NCBI RefSeq assembly: GCF_003991975.1
Contig: NZ_CP029822.1
Location: 2,046,001 to 2,110,000 of the forward strand
DNA: 64,000 nt
Direction of reading: 5' to 3'
Source: Entomomonas moraniae
GTDB taxonomy: Bacteria > Pseudomonadota > Gammaproteobacteria > Pseudomonadales > Pseudomonadaceae
Part shown: positions 24,845-34,365 of the stretch, in pieces
How the letters are laid out: each line of letters starts with the position of its first letter
Position numbering within the stretch: position 1 is the stretch's first letter
Made by a program: the position numbers and the translations under genes
Notes under the pieces: generated by a model
Database searches by the model: none
What the model was told of the DNA's origin: nothing
The model's input: only the letters and a program-made list of their open reading frames with translations

Positions 24845-26212
24845 TTATAATTTACGTGCTCGAACCGGCTTACTTTTAATTTTTCCATGCTGAAAATAAG
24901 ATAAGGCTTGTTTTATTATGGTGCGATCAATGGCAATGTAAGTATAAAATTCTGTGATATTAATTTTTCCAATATATTTACTTTCTAGATTGGCATCTTT
25001 AGTTAATGCCCCAAGTACATCACCAGGTCTCACTTTATTTTTGCGGCCAATCGTCAAACATAATGTTTGCATTTTGGGTATTACAATATTTGTGGGATCA
25101 ATAGTTAAATTAGGTAATAATTTCCAGTTGAGTTCAAAATTTAATTCATTTTCAATGGCATTAACTCTAACAACCTCACTGGTTGCAACTAAGGTAAGAG
25201 CAACTCCTTTTGCACCTGCTCTTCCTGTGCGACCAACCCTATGGACATACACTTGCGGGTCAGGAGTGACTTGGTAATTAATGACGACATCTAGCTCTTT
25301 AATATCTAAGCCCCGAGCGGCGACATCCGTTGCTACCAAAATAGTACAGCTTTTATTAGCAAATTGAAATAATACCTGCTCTCGCTCACGTTGCTCTAAA
25401 TCCCCATGTAATGCAATAGCACTATAACCTAGCTCATTCAAGTAGGATTCAACATCTTGACACGCTGCCTTGGTATTACAAAATACAATAGTCGACTCAC
25501 AAGGATTCAGATTAATAATTTTAGCTAATACTTGATCACGCTGATGATTCTCAACTTCATAAAAATATTGCTCAATCTCATTATGTTGTTCCTTTATAGA
25601 AATCATCAGTGGTGAATTCTGTATCTTTTTACTCATCGTCATGATGCTGTCAGGATAGGTAGCAGAAAAAAGGAGTGTTTGTCGAGAGGTTGGTGATGCA
25701 TCGAGTATACGATGAATATCATCCTCAAACCCCATCTCAAGCATTCTATCCGCTTCATCGAGAACTAATATATTTAATTGTTTTAAATCTAGCGTCTGTC
25801 GCTGTAGATGATCAGCTAATCTTCCTGGTGTTCCAACAACAATATGCGCTCCATGCTCTAAAGAACCTATTTGTGGGCCAATGGGAACGCCCCCACATAG
25901 TGTTAATACTTTTACATTACTCATCAGACGAGCTAGGCGACGAATCTCATTCGAGACCTGATCAGCTAGTTCACGTGTTGGGCAAATTACCAGCGCTTGT
26001 GTGGCGAATTGTTTAACATTCAGTTTAGATAATAAGGCTAGACCAAAGGCAACGGTTTTTCCACTGCCTGTTTTGGCTTGAGCTATTACATCCTTCCCTG
26101 CTAGAACTAATGGTAATGTTTGCTCTTGTACAAGTGTCATGGAGGTAAACTCCATTGACGCTAAGCTATCTAATAAAACTTTTTTTAAAGGTAAAGATGA
26201 AAATTTTTTCAC
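24845..26212 (-). CDS. dbpA: ATP-dependent RNA helicase DbpA, 455 aa
   Basis: DEAD-box helicase with all core motifs: AKTGSGKT (residues 46-53), PTRELA, GTPGRL, LDEADRM (Asp 152), SAT (183-185), and HRVGRTGRAG from about residue 324. The C-terminal ~70 residues (IGRKNKVRPGDVLGALTKDA, then YIGKINITEFYTYIAID) are the DbpA RNA-binding domain that targets 23S rRNA hairpin 92. Role: large-subunit ribosome assembly in the cytoplasm. Full length for the family. The start is a GTG at 26212. It stands alone, with pseudogene debris downstream and ~745 bases of AT-rich DNA upstream. Confidence 0.93.
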   Translation of the reverse strand: MKKFSSLPLKKVLLDSLASMEFTSMTLVQEQTLPLVLAGKDVIAQAKTGSGKTVAFGLALLSKLNVKQFATQALVICPTRELADQVSNEIRRLARLMSNVKVLTLCGGVPIGPQIGSLEHGAHIVVGTPGRLADHLQRQTLDLKQLNILVLDEADRMLEMGFEDDIHRILDASPTSRQTLLFSATYPDSIMTMSKKIQNSPLMISIKEQHNEIEQYFYEVENHQRDQVLAKIINLNPCESTIVFCNTKAACQDVESYLNELGYSAIALHGDLEQREREQVLFQFANKSCTILVATDVAARGLDIKELDVVINYQVTPDPQVYVHRVGRTGRAGAKGVALTLVATSEVVRVNAIENELNFELNWKLLPNLTIDPTNIVIPKMQTLCLTIGRKNKVRPGDVLGALTKDANLESKYIGKINITEFYTYIAIDRTIIKQALSYFQHGKIKSKPVRARKL

Positions 26213-26956
26213 AAGGACTCTTTTTTATAACAAGTAACTAATTTAACTTTCATCATACCTGATTAAAAACATAATTACTTTAATTATACTATAACGTATT
26301 AATTTATAATTATTTTAGTAAGCAATGGTTGCAATAATACATTTATGCTAACACAACAACACACTACATTTATCATACACATCCATACGAGATAATATTG
26401 CTTTCTAATACCATGTTACAACATCATTAGCTATTTTTATGATATAGCTTTTATTTGAGATTAACTAAACTGTTAGAGCTTGTTGTCGAAGGAACGGATA
26501 ACATAATATTTAACTCAACCGCATTAAGAAAATAAGTAATGATTATTTTGTAATTATTGCCTATTACAAATGTTGTCTTAATGCCAATAGACCTGCATGC
26601 TTTAGTATATAAATATCAAGCTAATGTTCTTGTGTCACTGTTTTTTTTATATCTCAAAAAAAGCTTTTAGGAAAAATAATTACTCCCTAAATTATTTTAA
26701 GTAGAAGGCATTTTTAATCTAATCCGAAGCAATGAACCCTTTATCTCACAATTAAAAATAATTAATTCTAATAGTCAAAGAAAGTGTCCAAAAATACTAA
26801 GGAATAAAAGCCAATACACGCTTTTGATAATACCTTGTTTAACACTTACAAAAATATTTAAAAAAATAGTATTTTGTTATAATAAGTCCTTTGTCTGATA
26901 GCGAATCACCATAATTTTACTATGATAGTTTCTAAAGACATTATGGATATTATTCT
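26213..26956. other. Intergenic region, ~745 bases
   Basis: Very AT-rich DNA between dbpA and the second two-gene cassette. It presumably holds both promoters. I see no coding sequence, RNA gene or repeat of note. Confidence 0.4.
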
Positions 26957-27454
26957 ATGAAACGACTTCTGAGCACTATGATTGTTCTACTCTATTTGTC
27001 ATTTATGACATATGCTAATGAGCAATGTAATGTCACTGCTGTTTCATTGAATAAATATACCTCATCAACTGAATATGTATTTCAAAATAGGCTTTCACCT
27101 GACTTAAATATTTATACTGCCATACCAGAAAGTACTATTATTTCTGGCGATCCTATTCTCATTTTTAAAAATAAAAAATCCATTGGGTTTCAAAAGATCA
27201 ACGAAAGTTTTGGACAGAACATTCCAATGCTATTAAAAGAAAAATGGAATATTAACTGTAAAAACCAAATAGTTGAGATAACTAAAAAAAATTACCAAGT
27301 GTTAATTATTGATGATGAAAAAACGTTGGAAGGAAAAAATAGAATTACCGTATTCATTATTCCTAAAAACAAAATAATATCGAATTATTTTTATCTCATC
27401 AGTTTTATAGGCTACACACACGAACAAACTATTCAAATGCTTATAAAGGATTAA
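26957..27454 (+). CDS. Secreted hypothetical protein, 165 aa (cassette copy 2, gene A)
   Basis: A signal peptide (MKRLLSTMIVLLYLSFMTYA, cleavage after Y-A-N or nearby) is followed by EQCNVTAVSLNKYTSSTEYV. The mature part has Cys residues near 24 and 97 and a beta-like texture, ending in KNRITVFIIPKNKIISNYFY and HEQTIQMLIKD. It aligns in order with the 199-aa protein at 17268, which is longer by an insertion after the middle. The next gene begins four bases after its stop, so the two are coupled. No family name can be given. It is one of a duplicated pair of cassettes; the lower similarity suggests long divergence or separate arrival. Confidence 0.6.
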   Translation: MKRLLSTMIVLLYLSFMTYANEQCNVTAVSLNKYTSSTEYVFQNRLSPDLNIYTAIPESTIISGDPILIFKNKKSIGFQKINESFGQNIPMLLKEKWNINCKNQIVEITKKNYQVLIIDDEKTLEGKNRITVFIIPKNKIISNYFYLISFIGYTHEQTIQMLIKD

Positions 27455-27458
27455 TAAT

Positions 27459-27797
27459 ATGGCAGAGCACCTTGTTGATTTATACACTGAAGAATATGTA
27501 AAAAATATTTTATCCACTTGGTATCCTGGAGAAGGAAGTAGTTGGCCAGTGAATAATGAGGTTACCTTTTTAGTATTTAAAGTTATTGAAAGCTCGGGCA
27601 ATTGCTCTTCATCCGTAGGTAAAGCTCCAACCCCTTCAGGTCCAATAGGAACAGCAAGATCATTAACAGCCATTGGCATTAGTTATATTAAAACAATAAT
27701 CAGGCGCGCAGGTAATGACAAGCACTATCTATTGTGTTTAAAAGGTGCCGCTCTAAAAAGAAAAACTGAAATAAAAATGAAGGCCTATGGTATTTAA
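27459..27797 (+). CDS. Small hypothetical protein, 112 aa (cassette copy 2, gene B)
   Basis: Counterpart of the 114-aa product at 17870. It shares STWY near residue 19, WPVNNEV near 29, a Cys near 51, a PTPSGPIGTARSL stretch, and SYIKTIIRRAGNDKHYLLCL with the following K-G and a basic tail. There is no signal peptide. It is four bases downstream of gene A. Conservation across two divergent copies makes both genes real. Function unknown. Confidence 0.6.
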   Translation: MAEHLVDLYTEEYVKNILSTWYPGEGSSWPVNNEVTFLVFKVIESSGNCSSSVGKAPTPSGPIGTARSLTAIGISYIKTIIRRAGNDKHYLLCLKGAALKRKTEIKMKAYGI

Positions 27798-27874
27798 GCC
27801 ATATCTAGCTTGCCGTGTACACACACAAAGACAAAACGCTATCCCCTTTTCATACAAAGTTTACGCGTGCTCGG

Positions 27875-28099
27875 CTAGTTTATTATTGTATTATTAAATG
27901 CTTCACAAGCTGAAATATTACCGCTAGCACATTCAGAGTAATTAAAGATTACACAACCTATTACAGATACAAAAAAAGCGAAAGAAAAAACTAGTATTAA
28001 CGTAATTTTATATTTTTCGTTGAAAGAAATTAAAGAGGTGCCAATAAGCAAAATAAAACTTATAGCAAGTAAAGCAGCAAAAATCATATACAGGCTCAT
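27875..28099 (-). CDS. Small two-pass membrane protein, 74 aa
   Basis: Two hydrophobic segments (about residues 4-25, IFAALLAISFILLIGTSLIS, and 31-54, ITLILVFSFAFFVSVIGCVI) are separated by a short charged loop (FNEKYK). The C-terminus has two Cys (YSECASGNISACEAF), likely outside the membrane. No good ribosome site is seen before the ATG, which lowers confidence. It is convergent with the cassette copy 2. Unrecognised. Confidence 0.45.
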   Translation of the reverse strand: MSLYMIFAALLAISFILLIGTSLISFNEKYKITLILVFSFAFFVSVIGCVIFNYSECASGNISACEAFNNTIIN

Positions 28100-28375
28100 T
28101 TCTAAAAAGTTGGGTATTTTACTCGCAAGAAAAAAATTTAGCTAGTCAGTTACACCACCTCTTATGTCGTTCTTTTTAGTACCACCTATTTAATAAACTA
28201 CTGCTTAATCATGCTATTAGAGTCATTTTATAAATAACTAATCCATCAAAATGTAAACTAACCAATATTGCCTGCCTTGTTCTATGCAGGGCAAACAATT
28301 ATCTTTGTGTTGGCTATAATATAAAAACTTTACTCATCTTTTATAAACACTCTAAAAGACACAAATATTTTTTAA

Positions 28376-29188
28376 TTAACCAGGTGTTCCCCCTTCTTGC
28401 ATTCTTCTCTCGATGCTCTCTAAAACCGCAGGTAAATCTGCTACTGTGTCTATCACATAATGAGCACCCGATGCTTGCATTTTCTTATAGGCTTTTTCTC
28501 GCAAATTCTGTTGTACCTCAGAGGCTAAAGCCGACCATTCTTTTAAGCTTAAACCTACTTCATTACCACTAATGGCAACTGCAACCGTCCATGTTCCTGC
28601 ATTTAATCCTTCCTCTATTCCTACAATCGTATCATCAACTTTAACCACTGATCGAGGAGGCCAAACACCTAACTCAGCAAAGGTTTGATACATCATTAAA
28701 GGTGACGGCCTGCCTGCAGCTAAATCACCAGCACATACGATGCTATCAGGAGAGTAACCTGCTTTTGCAGCAATCGGTATTAACTTTTCCATAATTGGAC
28801 GATTATAGCCCGTGGTTGAACCTATTTTCATACCCTTTTGACGCAACTGATTAATAAGTTCAAGCGTACCAGGAATAAAGTCAGCAAAATCTCCAACCAC
28901 CTCAGCATTCATCGGTGTGAAAACTTCATACAGTGTTTCAGCCTCTTTATCGGTTGGTTTTTTTCCATAAACTTTTTGCCATTGCTGGTTCACTTCAGGA
29001 ATCGCCAATAATGCTTTAATATGGTCTAACTTCGCCATTCCCATGGGTGCTCTTGCCTGCTCGATGGTTAGTTTAATATTAAACTTTTCGAATAACCTCA
29101 CAAATGCACCCATCGGGGCACAAGAGCCAAAATCCATGACGGTGCCTGCCCAATCAAAAACAACTGCTTTTATGTTTTGTTGTGTCAT
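28376..29188 (-). CDS. phnX: Phosphonoacetaldehyde hydrolase PhnX, 270 aa
   Basis: A HAD-superfamily phosphonatase cleaves phosphonoacetaldehyde to acetaldehyde and phosphate. The nucleophile Asp 12 lies in VVFDWAGTVMDFG. Lys 53 in MGMAKLDHIKALL forms the Schiff base with the substrate. The C-terminal VVKVDDTIVGIEEGLNAGTW carries the acidic metal-binding motif. Length is normal when translation starts at the ATG at 29188; an upstream open extension overlaps phnW and is not used. It is the last gene of the AEP operon, downstream of phnW, which makes its substrate. Confidence 0.95.
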   Translation of the reverse strand: MTQQNIKAVVFDWAGTVMDFGSCAPMGAFVRLFEKFNIKLTIEQARAPMGMAKLDHIKALLAIPEVNQQWQKVYGKKPTDKEAETLYEVFTPMNAEVVGDFADFIPGTLELINQLRQKGMKIGSTTGYNRPIMEKLIPIAAKAGYSPDSIVCAGDLAAGRPSPLMMYQTFAELGVWPPRSVVKVDDTIVGIEEGLNAGTWTVAVAISGNEVGLSLKEWSALASEVQQNLREKAYKKMQASGAHYVIDTVADLPAVLESIERRMQEGGTPG

Positions 29189-29226
29189 CTTTATGTCCTT
29201 TTCTATATTTTCTAATTTATTATCGA

Positions 29227-30324
29227 TTAAATATTCATTTGCTTTAAACAAAGAGCCATGGCACTGACTACTTGATGCATTTCTTTTGCTCCAATCGCAC
29301 CAATACAACCCACTCTAAAAGTTTCAATATCTGTTAACTTGCCTGGATACAGCAAAAACCCCTCTGCTTTTACTGTATTATAAAAGGTTTTAAAGTCATA
29401 ATTAGCAGACGATGGTGCTAAAAAGGTAATAATAATAGGTGCTATATCTTCATCTTTTAAAAATGGTTTCAAGCCCAACTCACCTAAACCTTCTAATAAA
29501 ATCTTACTATTTTCAGTGTAACGGGCTAATCGAGCACTTTGTCCACCCTCTTCAATAAACTGTTGGATCGCTTCAGCTAGCGCAGCAACCACATGTGTCG
29601 GTGGTGTAAAACGCCACTGCCCTGTACGCTCCATATAAGCATATTGGTCAAATAAATCCAATGCTAAAGAATGACTATTTCCCTCACAAGTATCTAAAAT
29701 AGCTTTTCGAATAAAGACAAATCCCATACCAGGAACACCTTCTAGACATTTACCACTGGCAGAAACTAGCGCATCAAAAGTGAGATCTTTTGCATTGATA
29801 GGTAATGCACCGAAGGAGCTCATTGCATCGACAATTAATCCAACTCCTAAGCGTTTACATAACTCACTGATCGCTAGTAACGGGTTAACAACACCCGCCC
29901 CCGTTTCACAATGAATGAGCCCAATATGGGTAATGCTTGGATTTTCAATAATGGCTTGCTCTACCCTAGTTAAATTAATAGATTCATTCTCTGGGCTTGA
30001 TAATACGGTCGTTCTACGTCCCATCATCGTTGCTAGCTTAGCCATACGTTTACAATAAGCACCATTATCTAATACCAGTAAATGTCCAGCACGCGGTAAT
30101 ACAGTGGCTATTGCTGCCTCTACAGAGAAAGTGCCACTTCCTTGTAACGGTACGACAACATAATCATCATGTCCATCAATGATATCCAATAGTTGTTGAC
30201 GTACTTTTGCTGTGATCGCATTAAAATCAGTATCCCAAGATCCCCAATCTTTTAGCATCGCCAACTTAGTACGCAAAGTGGTTGTTAAAGGCCCAGGAGT
30301 TAAAAGAATATTATCTCTATCCAT
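29227..30324 (-). CDS. phnW: 2-Aminoethylphosphonate:pyruvate aminotransferase PhnW, 365 aa
   Basis: A PLP-dependent class V aminotransferase transfers the amino group of 2-aminoethylphosphonate to pyruvate, giving phosphonoacetaldehyde and alanine. It opens with the family start MDRDNILLTPGPLTTTLRTK. The PLP Lys is 192 in LVSASGKCLEGVPGMGFVFI, and Asp 166 lies in the preceding LIVDAMSSFGALP block. Length 365 is typical. It lies 15 bases from the transporter permease and 38 bases from phnX, placing uptake and the two degradation steps in one operon. Cytoplasmic. Confidence 0.96.
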   Translation of the reverse strand: MDRDNILLTPGPLTTTLRTKLAMLKDWGSWDTDFNAITAKVRQQLLDIIDGHDDYVVVPLQGSGTFSVEAAIATVLPRAGHLLVLDNGAYCKRMAKLATMMGRRTTVLSSPENESINLTRVEQAIIENPSITHIGLIHCETGAGVVNPLLAISELCKRLGVGLIVDAMSSFGALPINAKDLTFDALVSASGKCLEGVPGMGFVFIRKAILDTCEGNSHSLALDLFDQYAYMERTGQWRFTPPTHVVAALAEAIQQFIEEGGQSARLARYTENSKILLEGLGELGLKPFLKDEDIAPIIITFLAPSSANYDFKTFYNTVKAEGFLLYPGKLTDIETFRVGCIGAIGAKEMHQVVSAMALCLKQMNI

Positions 30325-30339
30325 TGTAAAAAATACCTA

Positions 30340-32034
30340 TTATGAATGTTGGGTACTACGCCAACGTTGTGTTCTTTGATGAACTAACTGACTAATTAAT
30401 AAATAAATACCGGTTACGACTATTGAAATTACCGTAATCATTACTGCCATTGCAGTAGCTCCACCTAAATCTCCAGCATCATCTAAATTTAATATCGATA
30501 CTGAGGCTAACTGAGTTTCTGGTGAGTAAAGAAAAACAACTGCCGAAATCGTTGTCATTGCATTAATAAAGAAATAACGCGAAATATCTAATAATGTCGG
30601 CAAACAAATTGGTAAAGTAACTCGCCACATGGTTTTATAAAAAGGTACTTTCAGTGAGGCAGCTACCGCCTCAAACTCCCAATCGATTGATTTAAGGGCA
30701 GTCACCATCGTCATATGGCTGGTTGTATAAAAATGAATAACAGTACACAGAATTAATAGCGACATCGTTTGATATAAACTATTAAGTGGGTTACTAGGCG
30801 CATTAAAGAAAAATACATAACCTAGTCCAAGCACCAGCCCAGGAACGGCCATGGGTAAAACAATAAACAAACTCATAATAGCCCGCAAAAAATTGGCGCC
30901 TTTTGTTTTCTCTAAAATATACGCTGCGAGAAAAACAATCACTGTTCCTATCACGGTAGTTCCTAAAGCTAACAATAAACTGTTAACAATAGCACCACCT
31001 AACTCTGAATCGATTAAAACAGATTTATAATTTAATAAACTGATGGTTAAGTTATAAGGCCAAAAACTAATAAAGGAGGCATAAACGGCCATACCAAACA
31101 TAGCCAACATTAAACTACAGATAATAAGGCAATAAGTCATCATCCCCCAATCAAAATTTCGATTAGGTTTTGGCTCTAGCACAACGGCTCTAGCTGATAA
31201 TGAAGCTGTTTGTTTGCGTCGTATAAAAAAATCAACCACAAAGGTTAATAACGCAGGAAATAATAAAATAAGCGCTACGACAGAACCTTGTTGAAAATCT
31301 TGTTGCCCTATAATCAAGCGAAAGATGTCTGTGGCTAACACATCAAAATCACCCCCCACAATTTTAGGAACACCAAAGTCGGTGATAACGAGTGTAAAAG
31401 AAACTAAACTGGCTGAAATGAGCCCATATTTAACGCTAGGCAAGGTAATCGTAAAAAACTTACGAACAGTACTTGTTCCCATTGTGTCGGCTGCTTCATA
31501 TAAACGGCTATCCGCTAAGGATAGAGCAGTTACTAAAACCATTAGTACATGGGGGAAGATGGCAAAGCATTCTGCTAGAATGATTCCTGATGCACCATAA
31601 ATACTATCGAACCCTAAAAACTCCCAGAATTTCTTTATAACACCTTGGTTGCCAAACCAATAAATTAATGAGATAGCTGACAATAACGACGGTGCCAATA
31701 AAGGCAATAGTGTTATGCTACGTAAAATAGCCTTATAACGTATACAACTGCGGGTCAATGCATAAGCAAAGATAAAAGCCAACGGGATGATAATAACAGT
31801 TACCATGATTGCCACAAATAAACTATTACCTAAACTCCTAAGTAGATAAGGTGATTTTAAGTAGTTAATAACTGTTATAAAATTAGATGAGGCCGTGTTA
31901 TCTTCCGTAAAAGCCTGTGACAATATGGCCATTAGCGGTGCTACGAGAAAACAACAAAAAAATAATAAAATAATGATTAATACAAAAAACACTAACCCAT
32001 AGTTGCTGTTAAAGCGCCTTAAATAATTGTACAT
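30340..32034 (-). CDS. 2-Aminoethylphosphonate ABC transporter permease (PhnU2 type), 564 aa
   Basis: A fused double permease with about 12 membrane segments and two BPD-transport domains. Each domain carries an EAA-loop that contacts the ATPase: EAADTMGTSTVRKFFTITLP near residue 185 and EAVAASLKVPFYKTMWRVTL near 460. The ~565-residue duplicated layout is that of the PhnU2-type AEP permease (TIGR03262). Inner-membrane channel for 2-aminoethylphosphonate. It lies between the ATPase gene and phnW. Confidence 0.9.
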   Translation of the reverse strand: MYNYLRRFNSNYGLVFFVLIIILLFFCCFLVAPLMAILSQAFTEDNTASSNFITVINYLKSPYLLRSLGNSLFVAIMVTVIIIPLAFIFAYALTRSCIRYKAILRSITLLPLLAPSLLSAISLIYWFGNQGVIKKFWEFLGFDSIYGASGIILAECFAIFPHVLMVLVTALSLADSRLYEAADTMGTSTVRKFFTITLPSVKYGLISASLVSFTLVITDFGVPKIVGGDFDVLATDIFRLIIGQQDFQQGSVVALILLFPALLTFVVDFFIRRKQTASLSARAVVLEPKPNRNFDWGMMTYCLIICSLMLAMFGMAVYASFISFWPYNLTISLLNYKSVLIDSELGGAIVNSLLLALGTTVIGTVIVFLAAYILEKTKGANFLRAIMSLFIVLPMAVPGLVLGLGYVFFFNAPSNPLNSLYQTMSLLILCTVIHFYTTSHMTMVTALKSIDWEFEAVAASLKVPFYKTMWRVTLPICLPTLLDISRYFFINAMTTISAVVFLYSPETQLASVSILNLDDAGDLGGATAMAVMITVISIVVTGIYLLISQLVHQRTQRWRSTQHS

Positions 32035-32043
32035 CTGACAACC

Positions 32044-33117
32044 TTATAGAGGAAAAACCATGATACGTTCAGGGCGAACAGTAAAAGTTAATGTTTCACC
32101 TTGTTTTACTTTAAGGTCGTACACTTGGTTAAGTGATAATTGTAACTGTATGGACTGATTTGCAAGATGATCTACTGACAACTCTGCAATACAATTACTT
32201 CCAAAGAACTCAATATGCTTAATCCTCCCTGTACAATGGTTATGCCCATCAATCGATGACGGTTCAATAATGGTGTCTTCTGGTCGAAGGTATAACTTAA
32301 CCTTATCCCCTTTATTAAAATGTTGCTGCTGGGGTATTTGGAGCGTTAAGTCACCACATTTAAAAGCATTACCATCGCTTACTACAGCATCTAAACAATT
32401 AACTTTACCAATAAAGTCAGCAACAAAAGGAGAAGCAGGATTACTGTAGACTTCCATCGGGCTACCTACTTGCTCAATCGTACCGTGATTCATTACAACC
32501 ACTCTATCCGCCATGGACAAGGCTTCTTCTTGATCATGGGTTACCATAATGGTGGTCAACCCTAGCTGTTTTTGTAGGTTACAAATTTCATTACGCAAAT
32601 GTTGTCTAACTGTTGCATCCAAGGCTGATAATGGTTCATCCAATAATAGCAAATCAGGCGATGCAGCCAAGGCCCTTGCCAAAGCGATACGCTGTTGTTG
32701 CCCTCCTGACATTTGCGAGGGATACTTACTGCCACTATCTGGCAACCCTACCACCTGCAATAATTCAGCAACGCGTTTTTTTATACTTTCTTTCGTATAT
32801 TTACGATTAACTAAGCCATAAGCTACATTATCGGCGATTGTTAAATTAGGGAATAGTGCATACGATTGAAAGACAATACCGTAATTACGATCAGCAGGCG
32901 AAGCAAAACTAATATTTTTATCACCTTGAATAATCATGCCACTTGATTGCTTCTCAAGACCCGCAATAATCCTTAATAACGTTGTTTTACCACAGCCAGA
33001 TGGCCCTAAAAAACAGATTAGTTCACCTTTATTAATGGTTAAGCTAATATCATTTAACACAACAAACTTACCGAATTTTTTATTAAGATTGATTAACTGT
33101 AGATAGGACGTAGACAT
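32044..33117 (-). CDS. 2-Aminoethylphosphonate ABC transporter ATPase (PhnT2 type), 357 aa
   Basis: The nucleotide-binding domain shows Walker A GPSGCGKTTLLRIIAGL, the Q-loop YGIVFQSYALFPNLTIADNV, the signature PSQMSGGQQQRIALARALAA, Walker B LLLLDEPLSALDA and the switch His in MVTHDQEEAL. A C-terminal TOBE-like beta domain (about 240-357) matches importer ATPases such as MalK. It powers the permease encoded by the next gene, 9 bases away. The location in the operon assigns phosphonate specificity. Confidence 0.92.
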   Translation of the reverse strand: MSTSYLQLINLNKKFGKFVVLNDISLTINKGELICFLGPSGCGKTTLLRIIAGLEKQSSGMIIQGDKNISFASPADRNYGIVFQSYALFPNLTIADNVAYGLVNRKYTKESIKKRVAELLQVVGLPDSGSKYPSQMSGGQQQRIALARALAASPDLLLLDEPLSALDATVRQHLRNEICNLQKQLGLTTIMVTHDQEEALSMADRVVVMNHGTIEQVGSPMEVYSNPASPFVADFIGKVNCLDAVVSDGNAFKCGDLTLQIPQQQHFNKGDKVKLYLRPEDTIIEPSSIDGHNHCTGRIKHIEFFGSNCIAELSVDHLANQSIQLQLSLNQVYDLKVKQGETLTFTVRPERIMVFPL

Positions 33118-33136
33118 GAATAGAGTTCCTTAGCCA

Positions 33137-34171
33137 TTACTTCGTTGATTCAGATTTATTTGCATAACGACTACTCCACTCCCGCAAAATCCTATCACGC
33201 TCTTTTGCGGCATAATCAAAATCCATTTTAATCAGTCGTTGTTCATAATCATCAGGAATATTTGCTAATTTAGGCGCCACATTGGGCTGACCTGTGATAG
33301 CAAAACTTTTGCCATACAATTTCATCGCCTCTGTACTCGATGCCCAATCAGCTAAAGTTTTAGCAGCTGCTAAGTTTTTAGTTCCTTTATGAATAGCAAA
33401 AGCCTCTACATCCCAACCTAACCCCTCTGCGGGGAAAATAAGATCTATAGGAGCACCTTTCATTTTGTTTGTATGTCCTCTGTACTCAAAAGAGATGCCT
33501 AACACATACTCTCCCGTTGCTGCCATATTACATGGCTTTGAGCCAGAGTGCGTATACTGCGCTATATTCTTGTGAAGTTCATCCATGAACCTCCAACCAT
33601 CGCCACGTCCTTGATCATCGCCTAACATTTGTAGCCAACTGACCACATCAAAATATCCTGTCCCCGATGAGGTAGGATCAGGCATAACAATTTGTCCACG
33701 GTAAACAGGGTCTAACAAATCAGCCCACTTTTCTGGTTTTGGAATATTTCTCTTAGCGGCCTCTACCGTATTAAAACAAACAACGGCGCCCGTTACATCG
33801 AGCCCCCACCAGTATGGTGGATTATTTACATCACGATAACTTTCTTTAATATTAGATAAATTGGCCGGTGCATAAGGTTCCAACATTCCTTGTTGCTTTA
33901 ATACACCTAAGCCAGTAATCGCTACTCCCCAAATCACATCCGCTTTAGGATTATTCTTTTCAGCCAACAATTTAGAAACAATCACACCTGTTGAATCACG
34001 TACAATCCGTAACTGTATATCAGGATACGCTTTATTAAAGGCACGCTGATAAGCTTTAATTTGGTCCGTTTCTAACGCGGTATAAACCGTTAACTGGCTC
34101 TTCTCTGCCCATGCACTCATAGAGTACAAAAGTCCCATACTGATACTGATTAATACTTTTCTTAAGTACAT
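33137..34171 (-). CDS. 2-Aminoethylphosphonate ABC transporter substrate-binding protein (PhnS2 type), 344 aa
   Basis: A signal peptide (MYLRKVLISISMGLLYSMSA, cleavage near A-W-A) is followed by the binding protein body, which starts KSQLTVYTALETDQIKAYQR. The layout matches the iron/AEP type-2 periplasmic binding family, including the DVIWGVAITGLGVLKQQGML segment. It is the first gene of the five-gene AEP operon, so the promoter should lie in the ~195 bases between it and the divergent nitroreductase gene. Periplasmic AEP capture is inferred from the operon. Confidence 0.88.
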   Translation of the reverse strand: MYLRKVLISISMGLLYSMSAWAEKSQLTVYTALETDQIKAYQRAFNKAYPDIQLRIVRDSTGVIVSKLLAEKNNPKADVIWGVAITGLGVLKQQGMLEPYAPANLSNIKESYRDVNNPPYWWGLDVTGAVVCFNTVEAAKRNIPKPEKWADLLDPVYRGQIVMPDPTSSGTGYFDVVSWLQMLGDDQGRGDGWRFMDELHKNIAQYTHSGSKPCNMAATGEYVLGISFEYRGHTNKMKGAPIDLIFPAEGLGWDVEAFAIHKGTKNLAAAKTLADWASSTEAMKLYGKSFAITGQPNVAPKLANIPDDYEQRLIKMDFDYAAKERDRILREWSSRYANKSESTK

Positions 34172-34365
34172 CTTATTTTCCTAGTTTCTTATCAACTTAA
34201 GTAAAGTATATAAATCATTTATGACAACTTGATGACAAACAAAATACGCTTTAACACAATCTAAAATGATTTACTAAAAGCTTGGCAATCATTTAATGCT
34301 AAAATAACTAGACATTTAATAAATTAGAATCAAAAACATTTCAAATCCCATTAAGTAGGTTAATT

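Noticed and set aside
27302-27679. A 125-residue minus-strand frame over cassette copy 2
   Set aside because: It lies across both cassette genes on the opposite strand; the plus-strand frames have signal peptide, spacing and paralogues.
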